Of a stretch of DNA of 64,000 nucleotides, positions 1 to 8,996 are shown piece by piece (position 1 is the first letter of the stretch; every line of letters begins with the position of its first letter). Origin of the DNA: Flavobacteriaceae bacterium MAR_2009_75. Its GTDB lineage: Bacteria > Bacteroidota > Bacteroidia > Flavobacteriales > Flavobacteriaceae. The stretch lies in the NCBI GenBank assembly GCA_002813285.1, contig PHTZ01000001.1, positions 3,161,501-3,225,500 of the forward strand, read 5' to 3'. The notes beneath the pieces were generated by a model. It worked only from the letters and a program-made list of their open reading frames with translations. It made no database searches and had not been told where the DNA came from. A program made the translations under genes and the position numbers.

Positions 1-1035
1 CAAGGCGTACTTCTCGTCCTCATTGGTTTTACAGGGCACTATGGGGGCATGGTCACCCATGGGGAAGATTTTTTAGCCCTTCCTATCGAAAAAAAACAGA
101 AAGAACTACCTGAGAACCCATTGATTTATGGTGACGTAGTTACTCGAATATTGGATGAAAAATGTGTTTCATGCCACAATCCGAACAAACAAAAAGGAGA
201 GTTGTTATTGACCGATCTTGCTAATATTTTGAAGGGAGGAGAAAACGGAAACACGGTAATTCCTGAAAATTCAGAAGAAAGTGAACTTATCAAACGACTT
301 CATTTGCCTATTGAAGATGAAGAGCACATGCCGCCAGAGGGCAAGACACCTTTGACCGATGTTGAAATAGAAATTCTAGAACGATGGATTGCACTGGGTG
401 CTTCCGATACTGTTCGATTATCCGGTCTTAAAGAACCTGAACCTTTAATCGGCCTTATCAGATCTTTAAGGGAACCTGACCCTTCGGGAAAATGGGCTGA
501 TTTCCCGAAAATAGCAGATAGTACTTTGCAGAATCTGTCGTCTGATTATTTGTCTATTAATCGTGTGGCCAGTAATACCGATGCATTGAGTGTTGATGTG
601 TATTTAGCGCCTGAGTACGATAGTAAACCGATAACGGATTTAAAGAGAGTTGCAAAAAATATCGTAGAACTCGACTTGAGCGGCCTGCCCATAGCATCTG
701 CAGAAATTGATATGGTCAGTCTCTGTACCAATTTAGAATGGTTAGAACTTGATAAAACACCTGTTGGTGATGAAGATATTGAGAAATTGATACCTCTAGA
801 GCACTTAAGACTTCTTAAAATATATGAAACTTCAATAAACGATAAGAGTCTTTTAGCCCTGAAGAAGCTTAAAAATTTAAAAAGACTTTACCTTTGGGGT
901 ACGGGCATTTCTGATTCTGCATTGAAGGAATTTAATAAAGAAAGGCCTAATATGTTGGTTGATAACGGTATCGACCCCGAAACTGAAGCATTTTTTGTTG
1001 CAAACGATACCATAGTAGATAATAAAGAAGAATGA
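1..1035 (+). CDS. Membrane-anchored cytochrome c / leucine-rich-repeat protein (5' end outside window)
   Basis: The frame is open from base 1, so the gene starts upstream; the visible part is 344 residues. It begins with a hydrophobic stretch (GVLLVLIGFTG), probably the end of a membrane domain. Next comes a cytochrome c domain of the type common in Planctomycetes and Bacteroidota: heme motif CVSCH encoded at 163-177, then HMPPEG about 60 residues later, whose Met is a plausible axial ligand. The C-terminal half (about 680-960) has three or four short leucine-rich repeats (LEWLELDKT, LRLLKIYET, LKRLYLWGT). It is probably anchored in the inner membrane with the heme domain in the periplasm, as an electron carrier. 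The stop overlaps the next start by four bases (ATGA), so the two are probably translationally coupled. The partner dehydrogenase is unknown. Confidence 0.8.
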   Translation, partial: QGVLLVLIGFTGHYGGMVTHGEDFLALPIEKKQKELPENPLIYGDVVTRILDEKCVSCHNPNKQKGELLLTDLANILKGGENGNTVIPENSEESELIKRLHLPIEDEEHMPPEGKTPLTDVEIEILERWIALGASDTVRLSGLKEPEPLIGLIRSLREPDPSGKWADFPKIADSTLQNLSSDYLSINRVASNTDALSVDVYLAPEYDSKPITDLKRVAKNIVELDLSGLPIASAEIDMVSLCTNLEWLELDKTPVGDEDIEKLIPLEHLRLLKIYETSINDKSLLALKKLKNLKRLYLWGTGISDSALKEFNKERPNMLVDNGIDPETEAFFVANDTIVDNKEE

Positions 1036-1808
1036 AATTTGATTTAAAGAATAAAACTGCGATTGTAACCGGAGGTGGAAGCGGTATAGGTCGCGCCATT
1101 TCAATGACGCTTGCATCACATGGTGCCACGGTACATATTTTCGAACTCAAGACAGAAGTTGCCGATGAGGTGGTCAAAGAAATAGAAGTCATGGGAGGTA
1201 AGGCGTTGTCGCATAATTGTAATGTGGCCTCCCAAGCTGATGTCAGAAATTGTGTTACTGCCATAGGGGAAAAAGAAGCAATTGATATCTTAATCAATAA
1301 TGCCGGCATTGCCCATATTGGTAATGTAGAGAAAACCGCGGAAGAAGATTTTGACCGTGTTTACCATGTGAACGTTAAAGGTGTTTACAACTGTATTCAT
1401 TCTGTTATTCCTTACATGAAAGAAAAGGGCGGAGTCATTATAAACATGGCTTCTATTGCTGCTACGGTGGGCATAAATGACCGATTTGCCTATTCGATGT
1501 CTAAAGGTGCATCTCTAACGATGATGTATTCGGTGGCAAAAGATTATTTAAGTTATGGTATTCGCTGTAACAGTATATCGCCGGCCCGTATACATACACC
1601 TTTTGTAGACGGATACTTAAAAAATAACTTTCCAGACAATTCAGATGAAAAATTTGAAGAACTTTCTAGAACGCAGCCTATAGGCCGTATGGGTAAACCG
1701 CAAGAAGTAGCAGATTTGGCATTATATCTTTGTTCAGATGAAGCTTCTTTTATTACTGGGACAGATTTCCCCATTGATGGAGGATTTATTCGTTTGAATG
1801 GCAATTGA
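1032..1808 (+). CDS. SDR-family NAD(P)-dependent oxidoreductase
   Basis: Classical short-chain dehydrogenase of 258 residues, the usual size. Visible motifs are the nucleotide-binding TGGGSGIG (residues 13-20), NNAG (89-92) and the catalytic Ser141, Tyr154 and Lys158 (YSMSK). An acidic Glu38 at the end of the second strand suggests NAD rather than NADP. The C-terminus (FITGTDFPIDGGF) is typical of sugar and hydroxy-acid dehydrogenases that form tetramers. It overlaps the cytochrome c gene by four bases, so it is the last gene of an operon that extends left of the window; a terminator follows at about 2 kb. The substrate cannot be read from the sequence; a deoxy-sugar or sugar-acid catabolic step is a reasonable guess. 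Confidence 0.9.
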   Translation: MKFDLKNKTAIVTGGGSGIGRAISMTLASHGATVHIFELKTEVADEVVKEIEVMGGKALSHNCNVASQADVRNCVTAIGEKEAIDILINNAGIAHIGNVEKTAEEDFDRVYHVNVKGVYNCIHSVIPYMKEKGGVIINMASIAATVGINDRFAYSMSKGASLTMMYSVAKDYLSYGIRCNSISPARIHTPFVDGYLKNNFPDNSDEKFEELSRTQPIGRMGKPQEVADLALYLCSDEASFITGTDFPIDGGFIRLNGN

Positions 1809-2001
1809 TTTTTTCTTAATTGCATTAGATTAATTTATGCATTACCTCAAGCTATTTCAAACTTCTTTCATATTATTATCTTTTGGTCTTAATGATACCA
1901 AAAAAAGTCATGTAAGTTTCGAAAAGAGAAAGGGTGTTTTTGATGTACCTAAAAGATTCACCCAAGATTGATGTTAACTAAAACTATCAAAGTTATATAA
2001 A

Positions 2002-2039
2002 AAAAGCCTTCCAAATTTTTAGCTTTTAGGAAGGCTTTT
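2002..2039. terminator. Rho-independent terminator, probably bidirectional
   Basis: AAAAGCCTTCC at 2002-2012 pairs with GGAAGGCTTTT at 2029-2039 around a 16-base loop. With A and T runs on both sides it can serve the SDR operon on the plus strand and the lipoprotein gene on the minus strand. The rest of 1809-2074 shows nothing recognisable. Confidence 0.85.
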
Positions 2040-2074
2040 CAATTTCGATATATTTTAGCGCAAAAGGTTTCGAC

Positions 2075-3388
2075 CTAGTTATTTTGAATTTCGAATGCTG
2101 GCAACTCTACAACATACGATTCTATAGACTTACCGTCTTCTTCTCCACTCCAGTCGGAGCCAAACAAAACTCTAGTTCCCGTTGGACTAATAACTGCATG
2201 GGGCTCACCCCAATAGTCAAATGCTTCTTCATCTTCATCACTTCTATGGTGTCCAATGCGATATACATCTACATTACCAGCTTCAACCCGGGCCAAAACC
2301 AGTTCTTGATCTAGAAGTGTTTGTCCGTCTTTTTCAAAACCGATCATAGAGGCAGCTATCCATCCTGGATTTTTATGGGCAACGGCAGATATATGGGTTC
2401 CTGATTTAGAATAGGGGTAGCCTAAGTCTTCGCTAATTACAGAAATACAATCACCTGTAACTAAGTTGTGGGCGATTATATTGCCAAAACATCCACCTTC
2501 AGGTCCTTCTTCAAAAGCAACAGCGAAGTGGGCATCGGTTCCATCTGCTAGACTGCCAAGACTTGAATGTTGGGTAGATTTCTCATTAAGCTTTTTTTCA
2601 AACGCCCCATCTTCTGAGTAAATATTTACTCTGTGATAAAAGCGTTCACCACTAGGTGCCGGCATTGGAGCCGTATAAGAAACATCATCAAGGTCAAATT
2701 GAACAACCTCAGCCGTAGAAATACGGTAGTAATATGCAGCGGTGTTATCGCAACGAAATCCAATAACATCCGAATCCCAAGACATCATTTGAACATCATT
2801 GCCCGACCCGATATTATCGGCGCAATCTGTCAGTTCCTTTAAATTTGCCAGTATTTCTTTTTCTTGGCTGCCAACAGAATATCGAATAAGTTCGGCCGTG
2901 CCTCTATCTATATAGAATAGGATATCCGGATTCTCGAAATCCCAAAAAATCTGTTCTATATCATCTGGCCGAATGTCGTCTAAGTTTCTAATAAATGAAT
3001 AATTCATGCCATCAAGAAGCTGGTGTACGCCGTTAGTTTGATCATAAAGAATCATATAACTTTCATCGGCATTCCAAGCTTGAATGGTGCTGTACATAGG
3101 TTTAACAATATTTCCATCACCTGCATCGGTAATTCTTCTGATGGTTGTGCCAAATGAGGGGTCGGTTATAGTTTGAAGATATTCCGGCTTTGCAATTTCT
3201 TGCATGGGGTGGTCTTCAAGGTCATTGGCCACTAAATTTAATCCAGGATCAATTGATTCAGGTTCTTCTTCATCAGTCTCTTCTGTGGGGTGGTGTTTAT
3301 TTAAAAATTCTTTTAACTCTTCAGGGGTGCAACTAATTAACCCAATCGAGAGAAATAGGGCTATCATCGAAGATTTCATTTTTTTCAT
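2075..3388 (-). CDS. Lipoprotein of unknown function, probable beta-propeller
   Basis: 437 residues. The N-terminus is a lipoprotein signal peptide with LISC at residues 17-20, followed by a very acidic, Pro-rich linker (about residues 30-50). The rest has repeated blade-like stretches with aromatic residues and Asp turns, ending in a segment (EPHAVISPTGTRVLFGSDW) of the kind seen in WD40/TolB-like propellers and in propeller-fold sugar-binding proteins and lyases. I cannot assign it to a family. It lies alone between the SDR terminator and the sigma factor that opens the SusCD locus, and may or may not belong with it. It is probably a surface or outer-membrane lipoprotein. A polysaccharide lyase of a propeller family is possible but unproven. 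Confidence 0.6.
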   Translation of the reverse strand: MKKMKSSMIALFLSIGLISCTPEELKEFLNKHHPTEETDEEEPESIDPGLNLVANDLEDHPMQEIAKPEYLQTITDPSFGTTIRRITDAGDGNIVKPMYSTIQAWNADESYMILYDQTNGVHQLLDGMNYSFIRNLDDIRPDDIEQIFWDFENPDILFYIDRGTAELIRYSVGSQEKEILANLKELTDCADNIGSGNDVQMMSWDSDVIGFRCDNTAAYYYRISTAEVVQFDLDDVSYTAPMPAPSGERFYHRVNIYSEDGAFEKKLNEKSTQHSSLGSLADGTDAHFAVAFEEGPEGGCFGNIIAHNLVTGDCISVISEDLGYPYSKSGTHISAVAHKNPGWIAASMIGFEKDGQTLLDQELVLARVEAGNVDVYRIGHHRSDEDEEAFDYWGEPHAVISPTGTRVLFGSDWSGEEDGKSIESYVVELPAFEIQNN

Positions 3389-3662
3389 TTTTATAGAATT
3401 TGAGGATTACTTAAGCAAATTGATTCAACACAGGTAGGTTGGTAGAAATTAAGCTATAATATTGAGTTAATGAAATATTTACAGCGGTATTGTCTAGTTT
3501 TAAACAAAATGGCAAGTGTTAAAGCAAGGAAATTTGCAATGACCATGAGGAACCGACAGGTGTTCAATCCAACTTAAACATACTCTAAATAGAATGCTTG
3601 AAGTACTAAAGTTGCGAGAAGTGGTATTCTCTGATCCAATGTCTTTTTCTGCTCATGAGAAA

Positions 3663-4253
3663 CTAAACAAAACACTTTTTTTTACTATACAAAAAGAAGA
3701 AAACGGTTTCATACTGATCACCGAGACTGTCGCGTAACTTATTGTATGCCTTTCTTATTTGGGCTTCTACCGTACGTATAGAAATTGAAAGGTGTTCTGA
3801 TATTTCCTTATTGGTCAGACCTTCTTGTTTGCTAAGGGTGAAAATTTCACGGCATTTGGGAGGTAGTTTTTCTACCTCCTTCGAGAGTAAATTAAGAAAC
3901 TTTTCTAGCTTATATTCATTGGTCTCTTCAATAACCTCGAACATATATTTGTAATATTTATCTTCAAGGGGCAGCAATTTTTTACCCTGTCTGTATTCAT
4001 CAACAAACTCATGATAAGCCATTTTATAAAGAAAGCTTTGAATCGAATAGCCCGATTTTAGCTTCTTTCGGAAGCGCCATGTTTTAATGAACGTATTTTG
4101 TACAATATCTTGGGCAACTGAACGGTCGTCTATTAGAGTAAGGGTGTAAGCGAAAAGTTTACCATGATATTTTTCAAGTAAATAGATATAGGCACTTTCT
4201 TTTCCTTTGCTCAGATCATTTATCAAATGCTCATTGTTGTCGTAGCTTCCCAT
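3663..4253 (-). CDS. ECF RNA polymerase sigma-70 factor, FecI type of Bacteroidota
   Basis: 196 residues, normal for this group. Sigma region 2 is seen in residues 20-90 (SVAQDIVQNTFIKTW is the region 2.2-2.3 signature) and the region 4 helix-turn-helix at about 130-175 (LPPKCREIFTLSKQEGLTNKEISEHL, where EGLTNKEIS is the typical phylum form). It should direct transcription of the divergent fecR and the susC/susD operon when released by the anti-sigma factor. It is divergent from fecR across 118 bp (4254-4371), which must hold both promoters. The C-terminal tail (FFFLYSKKK) is unusual but short. Confidence 0.92.
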   Translation of the reverse strand: MGSYDNNEHLINDLSKGKESAYIYLLEKYHGKLFAYTLTLIDDRSVAQDIVQNTFIKTWRFRKKLKSGYSIQSFLYKMAYHEFVDEYRQGKKLLPLEDKYYKYMFEVIEETNEYKLEKFLNLLSKEVEKLPPKCREIFTLSKQEGLTNKEISEHLSISIRTVEAQIRKAYNKLRDSLGDQYETVFFFLYSKKKCFV

Positions 4254-4371
4254 ATTGATGATATACTAATTTTTAAACCTAATTATTGGTTGAATATAAA
4301 AAATTATAGAGAATAAGTAGGTGTATCGTAAAATTCAATCGTATTAATAATAAAGACAATCTATTTTTTCT

Positions 4372-5535
4372 ATGAAATCGAGTTCCCTTGAGACATTACT
4401 GGCCAAATTTTTAGGTAATTCCGCCAAAGGTGAAGATTTAGATGAACTCAACAGGTATTTTGAAGATGATAATTACAAAAGTTTTATAAAAAATTATTTA
4501 AAAACACATTTTGTTGTTTTATATAAAATGAATCGACCCAACTTAGAAGAGACAAAGAAAGAGTTGCTAAGGGAAATAAGGAGAGACAAAAAACTCACTC
4601 TTAGAAGAAATTTGTATCAAGGTCTTCGCTATGCAGCAATTTTGGTATGTTTTCTAGCAATTGGTATTTACATGTTCAATAATACTGAGAAAGAAGTAGT
4701 GACCAAGATAGAGCCAAAGGAAAATTCTATCACTTTGGAACATTCCGATGGAATGGTTGAGGAGATTTCTGAAACGGGAACATTGGCTATAAAGAGCAAA
4801 GATGGAAAGTTAATTGCAAGTCAAAGGGGAAACAAAATCATTTTCAATTCTACGAAGGAGAACGAAAAGGTCAAGTATAATACCATTTCGGTGCCTTACG
4901 GCAAAAATATAACCATCGCCCTTTCCGACAGTACCGAAGTGACCATGAACGCAGGTAGTCGAATGACTTTTCCCGAACAGTTCGTGAAAGGTAAAAAGCG
5001 GAAGGTAAGATTATCTGGTGAGGCTTTCTTCAAGGTCAGTCATGATGCGGAACATCCATTTGTGGTCGGTCTTGATAGTTTAGATGTTCAGGTGTTGGGT
5101 ACAACGTTCAATGTAGCAAATTACGCGGAAGACAGTACCACCGAAGTCGTTTTGGTTTCGGGCTCTGTACAATTGGTTCCGAATGTTTCCGCTGAAGTGG
5201 AGAAGATAATACTTGCCCCTGGTTTTAAAGGTACTTTTCATAAATCAACTTCTAGAATAGAAACGGTCAAGGTGCCTACCGACTTATATACTTCTTGGGT
5301 CAATGGGTATATTGTTTTTCGAAATGCTCCCTTTAGTAACATGATGCAAAAACTGGAAAGACATTATAATGTAACTATATCTAACCTCGATGGACATTTA
5401 GAAAACGAGAAGTTTAATGCCACCATAGATATACAGCACGAATCTATCAGCCAAGTTTTGGAATACTTTAGTAGAATTCACAATATTCATTTCGAGGTCG
5501 ATAACGGCCATATAACCATTTTAAAAAACGATTAG
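4372..5535 (+). CDS. FecR-family anti-sigma factor
   Basis: 387 residues. A cytoplasmic N-terminal part (1-85) is expected to bind the sigma factor. One transmembrane helix follows at about 86-103. The periplasmic FecR domain starts at about 170 (VPYGKNITIALSDSTEVTMN, then LSGEAFFKVSHDAEHPFVV and VLGTTFNVANY), and a C-terminal DUF4974-like segment ends in FEVDNGHITI. In this family the periplasmic part contacts the STN domain of the cognate TonB-dependent receptor, which is the next gene, so substrate capture at the outer membrane is transmitted to the sigma factor. It precedes susC by 138 bp containing a strong stem-loop. Confidence 0.93.
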   Translation: MKSSSLETLLAKFLGNSAKGEDLDELNRYFEDDNYKSFIKNYLKTHFVVLYKMNRPNLEETKKELLREIRRDKKLTLRRNLYQGLRYAAILVCFLAIGIYMFNNTEKEVVTKIEPKENSITLEHSDGMVEEISETGTLAIKSKDGKLIASQRGNKIIFNSTKENEKVKYNTISVPYGKNITIALSDSTEVTMNAGSRMTFPEQFVKGKKRKVRLSGEAFFKVSHDAEHPFVVGLDSLDVQVLGTTFNVANYAEDSTTEVVLVSGSVQLVPNVSAEVEKIILAPGFKGTFHKSTSRIETVKVPTDLYTSWVNGYIVFRNAPFSNMMQKLERHYNVTISNLDGHLENEKFNATIDIQHESISQVLEYFSRIHNIHFEVDNGHITILKND

Positions 5536-5600
5536 CGTATGAAATAAGAATTCATAATAGACGGCACCAAGAAATTTAGTGCTGCCGCCGAAAACTAAAA

Positions 5601-5631
5601 AATCGGAGGATGTTCGTACCATCCCCCGATT
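5601..5631 (+). promoter_or_regulatory. Stem-loop in the susC leader
   Basis: AATCGGAGGATG (5601-5612) pairs with CATCCCCCGATT (5620-5631) with a single A-C mismatch and a 7-base loop. No T run follows, so it is not a standard terminator. It sits between fecR and susC and may be an mRNA processing, stability or attenuation element that sets the level of susC/susD relative to fecR. The role is inferred. Confidence 0.55.
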
Positions 5632-5673
5632 ACAGGCGATTATTAATAATAACCACTCTAGATACTCAAAATT

Positions 5674-8600
5674 ATGAAAAAACGGTTGAATTCCGCAGAA
5701 CCAAGATTTTGCAAATTCAAAATTAAGATGAAACTATCGCTATTACTCATTACGGTGTCAATTGCGATGCATGCCAAGACCACTTATTCCCAAAACAAAA
5801 TCACGCTTGATTTGGAGAATGTAACCTTATTAAGGGTAATTGATGAAATTGAAGCCAGCACAGACTTCAAGTTTATTTTCAATATTGAAACTGTCAATAC
5901 CGAAAGGGTTTTAAGCTTACGTGTACGCAATGGGGAAATAAAGAGGGTTTTGAACCAATTGTTCGGGCAAAATTCTAATATTGAATATGAAATCTATCGA
6001 AAAAAAATATTGCTCTTACCAGGTAAGGTCGATAAGTTTTCTGATACTGGCAATCTGTCGCCCCCACAAGAGGTACAGGTAACGGGAACAGTAGTCGATT
6101 CGCAAGGTTTGCCATTGGCAGGGGTCAATATTGTCGAAAAAAATACTTCAAATGGTCAGATATCTGATTTTGACGGTAACTATGCGATAAGTACTAACGG
6201 TAGAGAAGCTGTTTTGGTCTTTAGTTACCTGGGTTTTGAAACACAAGAGGTTTTGGTAGGTGATTCTACCGAAATCAATGTTACCTTAAAAGAAAGTGCT
6301 CAAGGTCTTGAAGAAGTTGTTGTGGTAGGTTACGGTTCTGTAAATAGAAGTGATCTCACGGGTTCCGTTTCTACGGTAGACGCCGAAGAAATTACGGCTT
6401 TACCGACCACAGACGTGCAGCAAGCTTTAAAAGGAAGATCTGCTGGGGTTCGTGTGACGCAAAACTCTGGTCAGCCAGGTTCGTCGGTTCAAATTCAAAT
6501 TAGGGGAGGTAACTCCTATTTAGGTGATAATAACCCACTTTATGTAGTAGATGGTTTTCCTATTACCGGAGGTATAGAATTTTTAAACCCTTCCGATATT
6601 GAGACTATCGATATTTTAAAAGATGCCTCGGCAACTGCAATTTATGGATCTCGAGGTGCCAATGGGGTGGTAATGATTACGACCAAAAAAGGCAAGAAAG
6701 GGCAGCGTGGTGTAGTCGATCTACAAAGCTATTACGGCATTCAGAACGTCATAAATACCTACGACCTGCTCAACTCACGTCAGTTTGCCGAATTGGCTAA
6801 TGTTGCTGCGGTCAACGAAGGTTTGTCAGAACCTTTTGATTTAAACAGTTTGCCCAATGTAGAGACCGATTGGCAAGACGAAATTTTCAGGTCTGCACCA
6901 ATTCAAAGTCATACGTTGACATTCTCCGGAGGTAGCGAAAACTCATCCTATTCGGCTTCCGCCAATATTTTTGAGCAAGAGGGTATCATTTTGAACACAG
7001 GTCAGCGAAGAGGTTCAATACGCTTGTCTTTAGATAATCAGGTCAATGATTGGATTCGATTAAGCGCAAATACTGTACTGACCAGGTCTAAAATCGATAG
7101 GGCAAATGTGAACAACGGAAACTCAGGCAATAATATTTGGTCTGCGTCACTTCAAGCGCCACCGACCGTTTCACCTTTTGATGCTGAAGGAAATTATAAT
7201 GAAATCGACTTCTATGATTTTAGTCCGGTTTCCATAAGTAATCCGTTACTGTATACCGAGGTGAAGGATCAAGCGTTGACTTCAAAAATTTTAGGGAATA
7301 TTGCGGTAGAGTTTGAACTTGCCAATCGATTAAAATTGAAAGTTCTTGGGGGTACCGAACAAGAGTTTAGAGAGCGTAATTTTTATTCTCCATCTCTTTT
7401 AGTGAAGAGAACCCCTCAAGGTTCAGCTAGTTTCGATATGTTCAGGGGTATTTCTTATTTGAACGAAAATACCTTGTCTTATGATACGACAATTGGTGAA
7501 GACGATAAATTATCGGCTGTTGCCGGTTTTACGGTACAGACGTTTAGAGGAAAAACGAATGGATCTAGTGCAACCGGTTTTTCTACCGATATTTTAGAGG
7601 ATAATGCTTTGGGTACGGCAGAGAGTACATTGCCGAATTCAAGTGACGTAAGTGACTGGAAATTGTTTTCTTGGTTAGGAAGGGTCAATTACAGTTTGAA
7701 CAATAAATATCTTTTCACTGCCAGTGTAAGGGCCGATGGTTCTTCTCGTTTTGGAGAGAACAATAAATGGGGTGTTTTCTCATCTGGGTCGTTTGCCTGG
7801 AGGTTGAGCAACGAAGAGTTTTTGTCGAACTGGGAAGCCCTCTCTGATCTTAAACTTCGTGTTGGTTACGGGGAAACCGGTAGCACGGCCATCAATCCAT
7901 ATCAATCATTGAATACTTTGGGTGAAGCTAGAACCACTTTCGGTAACTCAGATGTTGTAGGTTTTGCGAACGTATCGGCTCCTAATCCCGATTTGAAATG
8001 GGAAACAACGGCGCAATTGGGCACCGGTATCGATGCCTCTTTCTTAAATGGAAAGTATCGATTTACGATTGATTATTACAAGAAAAATACGAAGGATCTC
8101 TTAGCGATAATACCGCTTCCTGGATCTACGGGCTTTACTTCATTGGTAACAAACTTGGGTGAAATTGAGAATTCAGGTATGGAATTCAGTGCTGGTGTGA
8201 CCATCGGGAAAGAAGATTTTACATGGGATATTAATGGACAGTTATCCTTTAACAAAAATGAAGTAATTACCATTGGCGAAGATATTTTCGGTGGTTCTTT
8301 GGATATACCTTTTAACTCTCCCGTGAACATTGCACGTGAAGGAGAGCCCTTAGGTATTTTTTATGGCTTTCTCGAAGACGGTTATGATGATCAAGGTGTA
8401 ATTCAGTATAAAGATTTGAACAATGATGGTGAGGTAACCAACGAAGACCAAACCGTACTAGGTGAGCCGTATCCAGATTTTATCTACGCGTTGAATACGA
8501 CGCTTAACTATAAGTCGTTGAGCTTGAATCTTTTCTTCGAAGGTTCTGAAGGAAATGAGCTTTTTTGGGCAACCGGCGGATATATAGCCAACTCGTTCAG

Positions 8601-8973
8601 TACAGGGGGCAATCAAATTGTTGATGTTTATAATGATTATTGGACACCCCAAAACACTGATGCGGCTTATCCTGCACCTAGTGAGAACAGGGCACAATTG
8701 AGAACTTCTGACAGGTTCGTTAAAGATGCTTCTTACCTGCGTTTGAAGAATGTGAAACTTGCATATAACATTCCTGTACAAAGTATAAAGCCCGCATTGG
8801 CCGGCTTACAGGTTTATTTAAGTGCTCAAAATGTTTTCACGGTTACCGATTTCCCGGGTCTAGACCCAGATGTGAATACTAGAGGGGGTACGGGAGATTT
8901 AAGAATTGGTATTGCACAGACCTCATACCCAAGTTCAAGAACGATTACACTTGGTATGAACCTGAAGCTTTGA
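5674..8973 (+). CDS. SusC/RagA-type TonB-dependent outer-membrane transporter with STN domain
   Basis: 1099 residues. Signal peptide cleavage is likely after TYSQ (residue 40). An STN domain (about 45-115) follows, which in this family signals to FecR. Then comes a carboxypeptidase-regulatory-like domain (about 134-207, VTGTVVDSQGLPLAGVNI), a TonB-box-like EEVVVVGYG (213-221), the plug (about 225-335, with PLYVVDGFPI and SATAIYGSRGANGVVMI), and the 22-strand barrel to the C-terminal aromatic strand (TLGMNLKL). It should import an oligosaccharide or other glycan-like ligand into the periplasm with TonB/ExbBD energy, with SusD as the lid. The STN domain and the adjacent fecI/fecR pair indicate ligand-induced autoregulation. 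The ligand is unknown. Confidence 0.97.
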   Translation: MKKRLNSAEPRFCKFKIKMKLSLLLITVSIAMHAKTTYSQNKITLDLENVTLLRVIDEIEASTDFKFIFNIETVNTERVLSLRVRNGEIKRVLNQLFGQNSNIEYEIYRKKILLLPGKVDKFSDTGNLSPPQEVQVTGTVVDSQGLPLAGVNIVEKNTSNGQISDFDGNYAISTNGREAVLVFSYLGFETQEVLVGDSTEINVTLKESAQGLEEVVVVGYGSVNRSDLTGSVSTVDAEEITALPTTDVQQALKGRSAGVRVTQNSGQPGSSVQIQIRGGNSYLGDNNPLYVVDGFPITGGIEFLNPSDIETIDILKDASATAIYGSRGANGVVMITTKKGKKGQRGVVDLQSYYGIQNVINTYDLLNSRQFAELANVAAVNEGLSEPFDLNSLPNVETDWQDEIFRSAPIQSHTLTFSGGSENSSYSASANIFEQEGIILNTGQRRGSIRLSLDNQVNDWIRLSANTVLTRSKIDRANVNNGNSGNNIWSASLQAPPTVSPFDAEGNYNEIDFYDFSPVSISNPLLYTEVKDQALTSKILGNIAVEFELANRLKLKVLGGTEQEFRERNFYSPSLLVKRTPQGSASFDMFRGISYLNENTLSYDTTIGEDDKLSAVAGFTVQTFRGKTNGSSATGFSTDILEDNALGTAESTLPNSSDVSDWKLFSWLGRVNYSLNNKYLFTASVRADGSSRFGENNKWGVFSSGSFAWRLSNEEFLSNWEALSDLKLRVGYGETGSTAINPYQSLNTLGEARTTFGNSDVVGFANVSAPNPDLKWETTAQLGTGIDASFLNGKYRFTIDYYKKNTKDLLAIIPLPGSTGFTSLVTNLGEIENSGMEFSAGVTIGKEDFTWDINGQLSFNKNEVITIGEDIFGGSLDIPFNSPVNIAREGEPLGIFYGFLEDGYDDQGVIQYKDLNNDGEVTNEDQTVLGEPYPDFIYALNTTLNYKSLSLNLFFEGSEGNELFWATGGYIANSFSTGGNQIVDVYNDYWTPQNTDAAYPAPSENRAQLRTSDRFVKDASYLRLKNVKLAYNIPVQSIKPALAGLQVYLSAQNVFTVTDFPGLDPDVNTRGGTGDLRIGIAQTSYPSSRTITLGMNLKL

Positions 8974-8996
8974 TTTTTACTTAATAATTTAAAGAG

